A stretch of 49,723 nt of DNA from Clostridium uliginosum (GTDB lineage: Bacteria; Bacillota; Clostridia; Clostridiales; Clostridiaceae), in assembly GCF_900112485.1 (NCBI RefSeq), contig NZ_FOMG01000030.1:1-49723 (forward strand), read 5' to 3'. A program made the position numbers and the translations under genes. The notes under the pieces are model-generated. The model searched no databases. It saw nothing but the letters and a program-made list of their open reading frames with translations, and had not been told where the DNA came from. Positions 8,571-17,133 of this stretch are shown piece after piece; positions within the stretch are counted from its first letter, which is position 1; the number at the start of each line of letters is the position of its first letter.

Positions 8571-9392
8571 TTATAGCTTCTTTGTATCTCCAAATTCTGA
8601 ATATCTATCTTCTATAACATCATAAATTCTGCGAATATAAAGATTACTGAATTCATCTAATTCTCCAAGTCCATGTAGATATGCTTCTGCTTCAATACCT
8701 TCTTTTTGTAACATGTTCTTCCAAGAATCTTCTTCATCAGATCCCATATCATTCTTTACATGATCTCCTGCAACCACCATTAATGGAACTAGCTTAACCT
8801 TATTTATTCCCTTATTTTTTAATATATTTAATACGCTTTTAAAAGTTGGATATCCTTCTACAGTTCCAACAAAAACATTATCATATCCTTCATTTATTAA
8901 TATAGTTTGAAGTGCTCCATATACTGCATTAGAATAATGGGCAGTTCCATGTCCAAATAAAACTATATTCTCATCCTTATTTAAAAGCTTTTCTATGCTC
9001 TTTATAAATAATGTATAATCTTGAGGTAATTCTTCAATTCCTTGATAATAAAAGATTGGCCTTCCAAGTTTAATTGATGCAAAATTTTGAGTATATTTAT
9101 TAACTACTCCTCTTATATATTGAAATTCTTCACCAGGAATCATATGTAATGGTTGCACTATAACTTCATCAAATTCTCTAGTCTTTAAATTTTCTAAAGC
9201 TTCTTCAGGTGTTAAAATATCTAAATTATGTTCTCTTTTTAACTTTTTTATAATCTTATGTGAAGTAAATGCTCTAAATACCTCATAATCTCTAAACTCA
9301 TCTTGAATTTTATTTTCTATTCTTTCAATAGAACTTTTTAATGCATCTAAATAACTCGTTCCAAAACTTATAACTAAAATTGCTTTTCTCAT
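8571..9392 (-). CDS. cbiK: Sirohydrochlorin cobaltochelatase
   Basis: 273 aa, full length for CbiK, which inserts Co2+ into sirohydrochlorin at the first committed step of the anaerobic B12 pathway. Metal-site histidines are in LFGHGTAHYSN (His about residue 149) and VAGDHVKNDM (His about 211); ISFGTSYLDA is the N-terminal class II chelatase signature. There is no signal peptide, so it is cytoplasmic. It is the first gene behind a cobalamin riboswitch (9602-9788) and so should be shut down when B12 is plentiful. A family A fragment lies between riboswitch and start codon. Confidence 0.95.
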   Translation of the reverse strand: MRKAILVISFGTSYLDALKSSIERIENKIQDEFRDYEVFRAFTSHKIIKKLKREHNLDILTPEEALENLKTREFDEVIVQPLHMIPGEEFQYIRGVVNKYTQNFASIKLGRPIFYYQGIEELPQDYTLFIKSIEKLLNKDENIVLFGHGTAHYSNAVYGALQTILINEGYDNVFVGTVEGYPTFKSVLNILKNKGINKVKLVPLMVVAGDHVKNDMGSDEEDSWKNMLQKEGIEAEAYLHGLGELDEFSNLYIRRIYDVIEDRYSEFGDTKKL

Positions 9393-9417
9393 TAATTATT
9401 TCTCCTATCATCTGTTT

Positions 9418-9473
9418 TAGGCACATGAAAGAAAATAGCAAGTTAGTATGCTGCTCTATTTCATATACCTACT
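9418..9473. repeat. Family A element fragment in the cbiK leader
   Basis: Left end ttaggcacatgaaagaaaat is clear; the right end is degenerate (catatacctac). It sits between the riboswitch terminator and the cbiK start codon and so is part of the cbiK mRNA leader. Confidence 0.65.
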
Positions 9474-9496
9474 TAACTTTTATGTATAAATTCAAT

Positions 9497-9534
9497 AAAA
9501 AATATCCTTACCATTCATTTTATCTTAGTAAGGA
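9497..9534 (-). terminator. Terminator of the cobalamin riboswitch leader
   Basis: On the minus strand, TCCTTAC (from 9528-9534) pairs with GTAAGGA (9505-9511) and is followed by TATTTTTT. It lies between the aptamer and cbiK, fitting premature termination when B12 is bound. Confidence 0.7.
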
Positions 9535-9601
9535 CATCTTTAAACATAACAAATCAAGAAAACAATATATTTTAATTTTTGATTTCTTAAGATTTGCTAT
9601 T

Positions 9602-9788
9602 ACCGTCCCTCCGAAAGATAGCACATCATTTTAGGCAGGTCTCCTGACTTAGGTGTCATCCTGATTTTTCTTCCTTCCCAACAAAAACGTCAGTGGACAT
9701 TTTAGGCATTTTTTTTAAAACACCTTAGAAAAATAGTCTTCCTTTACAGTAGCGGGGGCTGTAGTGGACTTTCACCACTTTCCCTTTT
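9602..9788 (-). ncRNA. Cobalamin riboswitch
   Basis: On the minus strand the B12 box AGTCAGGAGACCTGCC lies at 9634-9649 and the conserved GGTGAAAGTCC...ACAGCCCCCGC...ACTGTA core at about 9745-9785. These are diagnostic of the adenosylcobalamin/cobalamin aptamer. Downstream elements are a terminator (9497-9534) and cbiK. Confidence 0.95.
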
Positions 9789-9864
9789 AATCCCAAAATA
9801 TAAAGTCATAAAAAAAATTTCTAAATACTTATAGAACCTAAAACTAATATTCTATTATGGATAA

Positions 9865-9893
9865 ATTATAAAGTACTGCTTAACTTTATTCAA
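9865..9893 (-). promoter_or_regulatory. SigA-type promoter of the cbi operon
   Basis: On the minus strand, TTGAAT (9888-9893), a 17-nt spacer and TATAAT (9865-9870), about 75 nt before the riboswitch core. The rest of 9900-10130 shows nothing recognisable. Confidence 0.7.
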
Positions 9894-10132
9894 CTAAAAA
9901 TTATAGTCTATATGTTGCAAATTTAAATGTACAACAAAACTGTAAATAGCTACTTGATTTATTGAAGACTTCTTATTACAACATATATAAAAGGTTTTTC
10001 TGAATTTACTCTTCTTTAGTAACAGTGAGAATGCTACCCTATACTACTAGCATAATAAATATCTTTACTTTGGACACTAAACGCATAAGTTGAATAGTAT
10101 AATATTAAAATTAATTAAATTAGGGGTTTGAA

Positions 10133-10663
10133 ATGGAATTTGATGGATTTAATTTTGAAGAATTTATGAAAGCCGCTCAATCTAACCAAAATACTCAAAA
10201 TACTAAATCTAACCAAAATACTAATAGCGATGGAAATACCTCAAATAATACTAATCAAAATTGCAATGATATTCCTGGGGGATTTCAAGATTTAAGTCCG
10301 CAACTTTTCGCGCTTATGTCACAAATATTAGGTTTAGTTATGGCTGAAAATTTACCCTTTAACTTACAGAATGCAATTGGTAATTGGCTTGAATTGCTCG
10401 GACAAGTTATACTAACATTTAATTCTCAACAACAATATTTTGAAAATGGCCCCGGAAGATATTATAATTTGAAATGCAAAAATGTTTCTAACTCTTTTTG
10501 TCCCACACCTAATAACCAGACCGCTAATGAACAAACTTCTAATTCAGATGAAACTAAGACTTCTTCAAAAAGGAATTGTGAAGAAGAAATAATTAAACTT
10601 AAGGAAAGTATAAATGATTTAAAAATGGAAATTGAGTATCTTAAAAATAATATAAAAAATTAA
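10133..10663 (+). CDS. Uncharacterised Q/N-rich protein with C-terminal coiled coil
   Basis: 176 aa with SD AGGGG 6 nt before the ATG, so very likely expressed. Family not recognised. Residues about 15-50 are almost only Asn, Gln, Thr and Ser (low complexity). A hydrophobic helical middle (LSPQLFALMSQILGLVMAEN, NAIGNWLELLGQVILTF, about 58-100) could form amphipathic or membrane-associated helices. The last 30 residues (EEEIIKLKESINDLKMEIEY) form a heptad-type coiled coil. There is no signal peptide. A bidirectional terminator follows. A spore or cell-surface structural role can be imagined but is not supported by any motif. Confidence 0.7.
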   Translation: MEFDGFNFEEFMKAAQSNQNTQNTKSNQNTNSDGNTSNNTNQNCNDIPGGFQDLSPQLFALMSQILGLVMAENLPFNLQNAIGNWLELLGQVILTFNSQQQYFENGPGRYYNLKCKNVSNSFCPTPNNQTANEQTSNSDETKTSSKRNCEEEIIKLKESINDLKMEIEYLKNNIKN

Positions 10664-10665
10664 AA

Positions 10666-10720
10666 GAGCTTATCTTAAAATAGAAATATATTTCTAAATA
10701 CAAGATAAGCCCTATTTTCT
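10666..10720. terminator. Bidirectional terminator
   Basis: gcttatctt (10668-10676) pairs with aagataagc (10702-10710), A-rich on the left and T-rich on the right. It serves both the Q/N-rich gene and the converging transporter gene. Confidence 0.75.
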
Positions 10721-10727
10721 TTAAATT

Positions 10728-12041
10728 TTAGCCAATACCACCATATATTATTCCAAGAATAATAATTATTATAGTTGCTGGTACAAATACATATTTACCA
10801 AAGTTAATAAACCAATGTCCGAGCTTATACCTTGCCCCTTCATTTATTCCTTCTAAAGCTTTTTTACTATCAACTATGTAATAAAATATGAAAGCTGTTA
10901 TAACAGCACCTATTGGGGATAATATTATAGTTATAAAATTTGTAAACTTATTAAACAAATCACCACTTAATGTTAATGGAATACCTAAAATAAAACCTGC
11001 AACAGCTATTATTATTGTAGCTTTTTTTCTACTCCATTTAGTTATACTCATAGCTGCTTCTACTGGCCCTTCTAGCATCGCTATTGAAGATGAAACAGAC
11101 GCAAAAATTATACTTAAAAAGAATAAAGAACTTAACAAATTACCAAATGGCATTGTTTGAAATATGCTTGGTACAGTAACAAACATTAATGCAGGACCTG
11201 CTGTAGGATTTAATCCTAATGCAAATACTGCTGGCATAATCATAAATCCAGCTAATAAAGCTGCTAATGTATCAAAAAAGGCAGTATTTACAGCACAATT
11301 CAATATATCGAATTTCTTATCTGCATAACTTCCACATACAACCATACAACACCCTGTTATAGATACTGTAAAGAAAGCTTGTCCCATAGCCATTACCCAT
11401 GTTTTAGGCATTAAAAGATATGACCACTGTGGTTTTAATAAATATTGTATTCCAGCATCTGATCCTGGCAAACTAAACGATTTTACTATTAAAAGTATAA
11501 ATATAACAAATAGTAATGGAATTACTATCTTATTAATTCTTTCTATACCATTTGCAACTCCAAAGCTTACAATTATTAATGTGATTAACACAGCTAATGC
11601 ATGCCATACTATCGTGCTTGGACTATTAGCAAAATTAGCAAAATAAGCTTCAGTATTTATTGAAGCTATTTTTCCTGTTAAGCTTATGTAAAAATATTTT
11701 AATACCCATCCAATAACTACTACATAAAACATGAATATACCTGTTAATCCTACTGTTGGAATCACAGATATTATAGAACCACCTTTTATGTTTTTTTCTT
11801 TAAATACTTGCCTTATAGCACCTAAAGAACCTTGTTTATATTGTCTTCCAAAAGAAAATTCAGTAATTAATCCTATAATTCCAAGAATAATAACAAAAAA
11901 GAAATATGGAATTAAAAATGCAGCTCCTCCATTTTCTCCTAATTTATAAGGAAACATCCATACATTACCTAATCCTATAGCTGCCCCTATGCAGGATAAT
12001 ACAAAACCAATTCTACTAGAAAACCCCTCTCTTTTATCCAT
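10728..12041 (-). CDS. NSS family sodium-dependent transporter
   Basis: 437 aa with about 11 hydrophobic segments, the common bacterial 11-helix form of the neurotransmitter:sodium symporter (SNF) family, as in MhsT and Tyt1. TM1 carries the Na+/substrate signature GAAIGLGNVWMFPYKLGENGG in two parts (residues about 19-39). Later blocks SSSIAMLEGPVEA and the paired helices fit the LeuT fold. It probably imports an amino acid with Na+; the substrate cannot be read. SD GGAGG precedes the ATG. A shrunken relic of a second copy lies at 14431-14777. Confidence 0.92.
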   Translation of the reverse strand: MDKREGFSSRIGFVLSCIGAAIGLGNVWMFPYKLGENGGAAFLIPYFFFVIILGIIGLITEFSFGRQYKQGSLGAIRQVFKEKNIKGGSIISVIPTVGLTGIFMFYVVVIGWVLKYFYISLTGKIASINTEAYFANFANSPSTIVWHALAVLITLIIVSFGVANGIERINKIVIPLLFVIFILLIVKSFSLPGSDAGIQYLLKPQWSYLLMPKTWVMAMGQAFFTVSITGCCMVVCGSYADKKFDILNCAVNTAFFDTLAALLAGFMIMPAVFALGLNPTAGPALMFVTVPSIFQTMPFGNLLSSLFFLSIIFASVSSSIAMLEGPVEAAMSITKWSRKKATIIIAVAGFILGIPLTLSGDLFNKFTNFITIILSPIGAVITAFIFYYIVDSKKALEGINEGARYKLGHWFINFGKYVFVPATIIIIILGIIYGGIG

Positions 12042-12395
12042 TCTATTTCCTCCTAAAAATACTAATCATTAGTGTTTATTATTTACACTACCTGAATATT
12101 ATAGTTAAAATTCAACATTATGTAAATAAACTTAATATTAAAAAGATAATTTTAGACTAAATTAAATGCAATATTAATAAAATTTATCAATAATAAATGA
12201 ACATAATTCTGCTGATTATTAAATATATCTCTATCACATAATATATACTAAATTGTCAATTTGTAATTTTTCCCTATTATTGACTATTGTTTAATTGTAT
12301 TATAAAGTTTATGTAAAATATGACGATATAGTATATAGTATCTAAAAAATCGCATTAGTATTTGTCTAAAATTGAAAATTCAAAGGGGGATTAAA
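12042..12395 (+). promoter_or_regulatory. Divergent control region; SigD promoter of the first chemoreceptor
   Basis: TAAA (12303-12306), exactly 15 nt, then GACGATAT (12322-12329): a close match to the Firmicutes SigD (sigma-28) consensus TAAA-N15-GCCGATAT used for motility and chemotaxis genes. SD AGGGGG precedes the ATG at 12396. The transporter-side half shows only AT-rich sequence. Confidence 0.75.
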
Positions 12396-14111
12396 ATGAA
12401 TAATTTAAAAGTGAAATCAAAACTTATATTTTTTTCAATCACAATGTTATTACTTATTAGCATGATGAGTGGAGTGGGCTATTATTATCTTGCAAAAGCA
12501 AACAAGGACATGACAACAATGTATGAGCAAAAACTATTGAGCATCCAATACTTAAATGACAACAGAAACCAAGCTAGAGCCATAGAGGGAGATATGTATT
12601 ACATATTATTAAGTACAGAAAATAAGGATAAGCAAAATATAAAATTAAAAGACATAGAAGATAGAAAAAAATTATTTGACACAAACTGGGAAATTTATAA
12701 ACAAACCAATCCTGATCAGTATGAAAAAGATAGAATTACTGTTGTTGAAAGCAATCTAGCAAATTATAGAAAAGGAAGAGATGTGGCTCTTCAACTAGCC
12801 ATGGAGGGAAAATCGGCAGAAGCCATGGATCAATTAAAGCATTTTGAAACTTATGCAGAAGACTTTCAAAAAGGTTTAAAAGAAATCGCAGAATATAACG
12901 TAAAATTAGCTCACGATTTAAATGAACAAAACCATAAAGATTTTAATACTTCAAGAAATGTAACTATTGCAATATTTTTAGTTGCATTAGGTATTGGTAT
13001 AGGTTTAACCTTTATCATTGCAAAAGCTATTGCAAATCCATTAATTTCAGCTGTAAATCATTTAAAACTCATAGCTACTGGTGATTTTACAATGGATGTT
13101 CCCGAAGAGTTTAAAGAAAGAAAAGATGAAATGGGCGATATATCAATGGCAATTGACAGTATGCAAAGTTCATTAAAACTTTTAATTGGAAATGTAAGTC
13201 AGGAATCTAATGCTATTAAAGATGTAGTAGATAGTGTTTCTGAAAATGTGAAGATTTTAAACATCAACATAGAGGAAGTATCCGCAACTACAGAGGAATT
13301 ATCCGCAGGAATGGAAGAAACAGCAGCTTCTACTCAAGAGATAAATGCAACAGCGGATGAAATAGGAAAATCAGTTCAATCTATAGCAAACAAAGCACAA
13401 GAAGGGGCTATGCAAGCTCAAGAGATAAACCAAAGGGCAATTGATACTAAAAATAATGTTACACAAGCAAAAGACAAAACATTACAAATGTTTTCAAAAA
13501 CGAAAGACAAATTAGAAATAGCAATGGAAAATTCCAAAGTCGTGTCACAAATTAATGTATTGTCTGAGTCCATAATGCAAATATCATCTCAAACCAATCT
13601 TTTGGCATTAAATGCAGCCATTGAAGCAGCAAGAGCCGGAGAGGCTGGAAAAGGATTTGCAGTAGTTGCAGATGAAATAAGAAAACTTGCAGAAGAGTCA
13701 AAAAATACAGTAATTGAAATACAAAGTATAACTGAAAAAGTAACTGGTTCAGTTAATGAGTTATCCTCTAGCTCTAATGAATTATTAAATTTTGTGTCAG
13801 AGGATGTACAAAACGATTATGATACATTGTTAAATGTAGCAAATGAATATAGCGATGATGCAGAGTTTGTAAACAATCTTGTATTAGAATTTAGTGCAAC
13901 TTCAGAGGAACTTTTAGCTTCACTTCAAGATGTGATAAGGACCATAGAACAAGTAGCACAGGCTTCAAATGAAGGTGCAGATGGAACTACAAATATCGCT
14001 CAAAAGGTATCAGATATAACTGAAAAATCTAATGCAATTATTGAAGAAGTAAAAAAATCCTCAAACAGTGTAGAGCAATTAAATAACGGAATATCTGAAT
14101 TTAAAATCTAA
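12396..14111 (+). CDS. Methyl-accepting chemotaxis protein (4HB sensor), copy 1
   Basis: 571 aa from the ATG at 12396; eight upstream in-frame codons lie across the SD and are rejected. Order: TM1 (about 9-30), extracellular four-helix-bundle ligand domain (about 31-185), TM2 (about 186-208), HAMP (about 209-262), and a cytoplasmic methylation/signalling coiled coil with the conserved tip [20 protein letters not shown] (about 397-416). It should signal through CheW/CheA. Its SigD-type promoter places it in the motility regulon. It is a clear paralogue of 15063-16775, most similar in the signalling half. Ligand unknown. Confidence 0.95.
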   Translation: MNNLKVKSKLIFFSITMLLLISMMSGVGYYYLAKANKDMTTMYEQKLLSIQYLNDNRNQARAIEGDMYYILLSTENKDKQNIKLKDIEDRKKLFDTNWEIYKQTNPDQYEKDRITVVESNLANYRKGRDVALQLAMEGKSAEAMDQLKHFETYAEDFQKGLKEIAEYNVKLAHDLNEQNHKDFNTSRNVTIAIFLVALGIGIGLTFIIAKAIANPLISAVNHLKLIATGDFTMDVPEEFKERKDEMGDISMAIDSMQSSLKLLIGNVSQESNAIKDVVDSVSENVKILNINIEEVSATTEELSAGMEETAASTQEINATADEIGKSVQSIANKAQEGAMQAQEINQRAIDTKNNVTQAKDKTLQMFSKTKDKLEIAMENSKVVSQINVLSESIMQISSQTNLLALNAAIEAARAGEAGKGFAVVADEIRKLAEESKNTVIEIQSITEKVTGSVNELSSSSNELLNFVSEDVQNDYDTLLNVANEYSDDAEFVNNLVLEFSATSEELLASLQDVIRTIEQVAQASNEGADGTTNIAQKVSDITEKSNAIIEEVKKSSNSVEQLNNGISEFKI

Positions 14112-14158
14112 CATCAAAATTATAATTATTATTTAAATTTACCATTAATTTTATTATA

Positions 14159-14210
14159 TTAGGCCTATGAACAAAATAACAAGTCAGAGATACTACCTAT
14201 ATCTTGTCTC
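14159..14210. repeat. Family A element fragment
   Basis: Left end ttaggcctatgaacaaaataacaag-type sequence (shortened here); the right end was not found. It lies just after chemoreceptor 1. Confidence 0.5.
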
Positions 14211-14259
14211 AAAATATGTTCAACTAAAAGTCTTCTATAAATACTCATCTAAATATTGT

Positions 14260-14404
14260 GGCTATGTTTTAAAACCATGTTGATATTGTTACATATTGTT
14301 CAGTATGCTAAAGAATTTATATAGGAAACTCTACTCATATTCATTCGCTGAATAAATTCGAGCATCAAAATATAACAATATCAACACTCTTCTAAAACAT
14401 AGTC
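14260..14404. mobile_element. Family B element
   Basis: Ends ggctatgttttaaaacc and cttctaaaacatagtc, inner arms gttgatattgttac / ataacaatatcaac. No matching 8-bp flanks are visible, so the boundaries may have decayed. Confidence 0.7.
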
Positions 14405-14430
14405 TTATTTAAATACAGTAGTTATCAAAA

Positions 14431-14777
14431 TTTTAGTCAATATCACCATATATTATTCCTACTAAAACTTTTTTTTACCATCAACAATATAATAAAATAT
14501 AAAATTTGTGAACTTATTAAACAAATCCCCCATTTAAGATTAATTCTTTCTATACCATTTGTACTCCATTTTCTTCTAATTTATAAGGAAACATCCATAT
14601 ATTATCTGATTATATAGCTGTCCAATGTAGTATAATATAAAAACATTTCTACTTGAAACCCCCTATCTTTTATCTATTCTATTTTCTCCCAAAAATACTA
14701 ATCATTAGTTTTTATTATTTACATTATCCGGATATTATAGTTAAAATTCAACACTATGTAAATATGCTTAATATTAG
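14431..14777 (-). pseudogene. Deleted relic of an NSS transporter gene
   Basis: About 350 bp that match, in order, separate pieces of the transporter gene at 10728-12041 and its leader: its 3' end (caccatatattattcc), two inner blocks (cttattaaacaaatc; attctttctataccatttg), its 5' end (aatttataaggaaacatcca), then the leader (actaatcattagt). Roughly 1 kb is missing in at least four internal deletions. It sits upstream of chemoreceptor 2 exactly as the intact gene sits upstream of chemoreceptor 1. Confidence 0.88.
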
Positions 14778-14971
14778 GCTACTTTTTTAAACCGTGTTGA
14801 TATGACTCAATATAGACTATCATTTTTTTAATATATATGTTCTAAAAAAAATTATTCCTTTAAATTCAGTCTTTATTTTTAGGATTACTAACTAACTAAC
14901 TTTGTACATAATGATTTTTTTTAATTAGAACTTACATATGCCTAATATCTATGAAAACTTTAATTAAGTTA

Positions 14972-14998
14972 TAAAGTTAGAGCAAAATTTGACGATAT
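14972..14998 (+). promoter_or_regulatory. SigD promoter of the second chemoreceptor
   Basis: TAAA (14972-14975), 15 nt, GACGATAT (14991-14998); the same arrangement as upstream of copy 1, with a diverged spacer. Confidence 0.75.
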
Positions 14999-15062
14999 AG
15001 TATATTGTATCCAAAAAACGTATTAATATTTATATAAAATTGTAAATTCAGGGAGGATTAAA

Positions 15063-16775
15063 ATGAATAATTTAAAAGTAAAATCGAAATTGATACTTTT
15101 TTCAATCACAGCATTATTACTTATTAGTATCATGAGTGGGTTGGGATATTATTATCTCGCAAAGGCAAATAAAAACACGACAATAATGTATGACCAAAAA
15201 CTACTGAGCATACAATGCTTAAATGATAACAGAAACCAATCTAGGTCCATAGAGGGAGATACTTATTACATACTATTAATAGAAAATAATGATAAACGAA
15301 ATGAAAAGTTAAAAGACATAGACGACAGAATGAAAATATTTGATACAAATTGGGAGAATTATAAACAAACCAATCTTGATCAATATGAAAGAGATAGAAT
15401 TCCTGGTATTGAAAGCAATCTGGATAAATATGCAAAAGGAAGAGATGTAGCTATTAAACTAGAAATGGATGGGAAATGTGAGGAATCTCTAGATACATTA
15501 AACTCTGTTGAAAATTATAGAGAAGAATTTCAAACGGGTTTAAACGAACTAGCAGAATATAATGTAAAATCAGCTCATGATTTAAATGAACAAAATCACA
15601 AAGATTTTAATACTTCAAGAAATGTAAGTCTAGCAATATTTTTACTTGCATTAGGTATTGGTATAGGTTTAACCTCTATCACTTCAAGAGCTATTGCAAA
15701 TCCATTAAATTTAGCTGTAAAACACTTAAAGCTCATAGCTACTGGTAATTTTACAATGGATATTCCCGAAAAGTTTAAAGACAGAAAGGATGAAATGGGA
15801 GATATAGCAAATACAATTGACAGTATGCAAAGTTCATTAAAACTTTTAATTGGTAATGTAAGTCAGGAATCTAATACTATTAAAGATGTAATAGCTAGTG
15901 TTTCTGAAAATGTAGAAGTTTTAAATATTAATATAGAGGAAGTATCTGCAACTACGGAGGAATTATCCGCAGGAATGGAAGAAACAGCAGCTTCCACACA
16001 AGAGATAAATGCAACAGCAGATGAAATAGAAAAATCAGTTCAATCTATAGCCAAAAAAGCACAAGAAGGGGCTGTACAAGCTCAAGAGATAAATAAAAGA
16101 GCAATGGATACTAAAAATAATGTTGCACAAGCAAAAGATAAAACATTACAAATGTTTTCAAAAACCAAAGATAAATTAGAAATAGCAATGGAAAATTCCA
16201 AAGTCGTGTCACAAATTAATGTACTGTCTGAATCCATAATGCAAATATCGTCTCAAACCAATCTCTTGGCATTAAATGCAGCCATTGAAGCCGCAAGAGC
16301 TGGAGAAGCAGGAAAAGGATTTGCAGTAGTTGCAGATGAAATAAGAACACTTGCAGAAGAATCAAAGAATACAGTGATTAAAATACAAAGTATAACTAAA
16401 AAAGTAACTGGTTCAGTTAATGAGTTATCCTCTAGTTCTAATGAATTATTAAATTTTGTCTCAGAGGATGTACAAAATGATTATGATACATTGTTAAATG
16501 TGGCAAATGAGTATAGCGATGATGCAGAGTTTGTAAGCAATCTTGTATTGGAATTCAGCTCAACTTCAGAGGAACTTTTAGCTTCACTTCAAGATGTGAT
16601 AAATAACATAGAACAAGTATCACATTCTTCAAATGAAGGTGCAGAAGGAACCACAAATATTGCTCAAAAGGTATCAGATATAACTGAAAGATCTAATGCA
16701 ATCATTGAGGAAGTAAAAAAATCCGCAAAAAGTGTAGATCAATTAAATAACGGAATATCTGAGTTTAAAATTTAA
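15063..16775 (+). CDS. Methyl-accepting chemotaxis protein (4HB sensor), copy 2
   Basis: 570 aa, paralogue of 12396-14111 with the same architecture: TM1, four-helix-bundle sensor, TM2 (about 186-208), HAMP and signalling coiled coil with [20 protein letters not shown]. One residue is missing in the sensor relative to copy 1 (LLIENNDK against LLSTENKDK). Differences are concentrated in the sensor domain and TM2, so the two may detect different ligands. SD GGGAGG precedes the ATG and a SigD promoter lies at 14972-14998. A terminator follows at 16937. It arose by tandem duplication with the relic at 14431. Confidence 0.95.
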   Translation: MNNLKVKSKLILFSITALLLISIMSGLGYYYLAKANKNTTIMYDQKLLSIQCLNDNRNQSRSIEGDTYYILLIENNDKRNEKLKDIDDRMKIFDTNWENYKQTNLDQYERDRIPGIESNLDKYAKGRDVAIKLEMDGKCEESLDTLNSVENYREEFQTGLNELAEYNVKSAHDLNEQNHKDFNTSRNVSLAIFLLALGIGIGLTSITSRAIANPLNLAVKHLKLIATGNFTMDIPEKFKDRKDEMGDIANTIDSMQSSLKLLIGNVSQESNTIKDVIASVSENVEVLNINIEEVSATTEELSAGMEETAASTQEINATADEIEKSVQSIAKKAQEGAVQAQEINKRAMDTKNNVAQAKDKTLQMFSKTKDKLEIAMENSKVVSQINVLSESIMQISSQTNLLALNAAIEAARAGEAGKGFAVVADEIRTLAEESKNTVIKIQSITKKVTGSVNELSSSSNELLNFVSEDVQNDYDTLLNVANEYSDDAEFVSNLVLEFSSTSEELLASLQDVINNIEQVSHSSNEGAEGTTNIAQKVSDITERSNAIIEEVKKSAKSVDQLNNGISEFKI

Positions 16776-16936
16776 CACCAAAATTGTAATTTATATATAT
16801 GTTCTAATTAATATAATTATTATTTATATGGTTAACCTCTAAGCAAACGATAGCGATACTGAATAAATTTAAATGAACAATGATTTTTAGAATATATAAT
16901 TAAATTTTTACTAATTTCATTACACTGTACAACCTT

Positions 16937-16970
16937 AAAAGGTGAGTAATTAATTTTACTCACCCTTTTT
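16937..16970 (+). terminator. Rho-independent terminator
   Basis: ggtgagtaa (16941-16949) pairs with ttactcacc (16956-16964), followed by cttttt. It ends the chemoreceptor 2 transcript. The remaining 16776-17133 bases show nothing else. Confidence 0.85.
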
Positions 16971-17133
16971 AAAACAATCAATTATTATATATATGTTATA
17001 TAATGATTTCTTCATAAAATTTACTACTAGGGCACTTAAAATTGTGTGGATTTCCAATTACAACATATATATCGAATCATATAATTTTATTAGATTATTT
17101 TTACTTTATGCACATTAAATTAAATATTTCTTA

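Noticed and set aside
9380..9634. 84-aa plus-strand frame
   Set aside because: It lies across the cbiK leader, riboswitch terminator and B12 box; the structured RNA explains the sequence.
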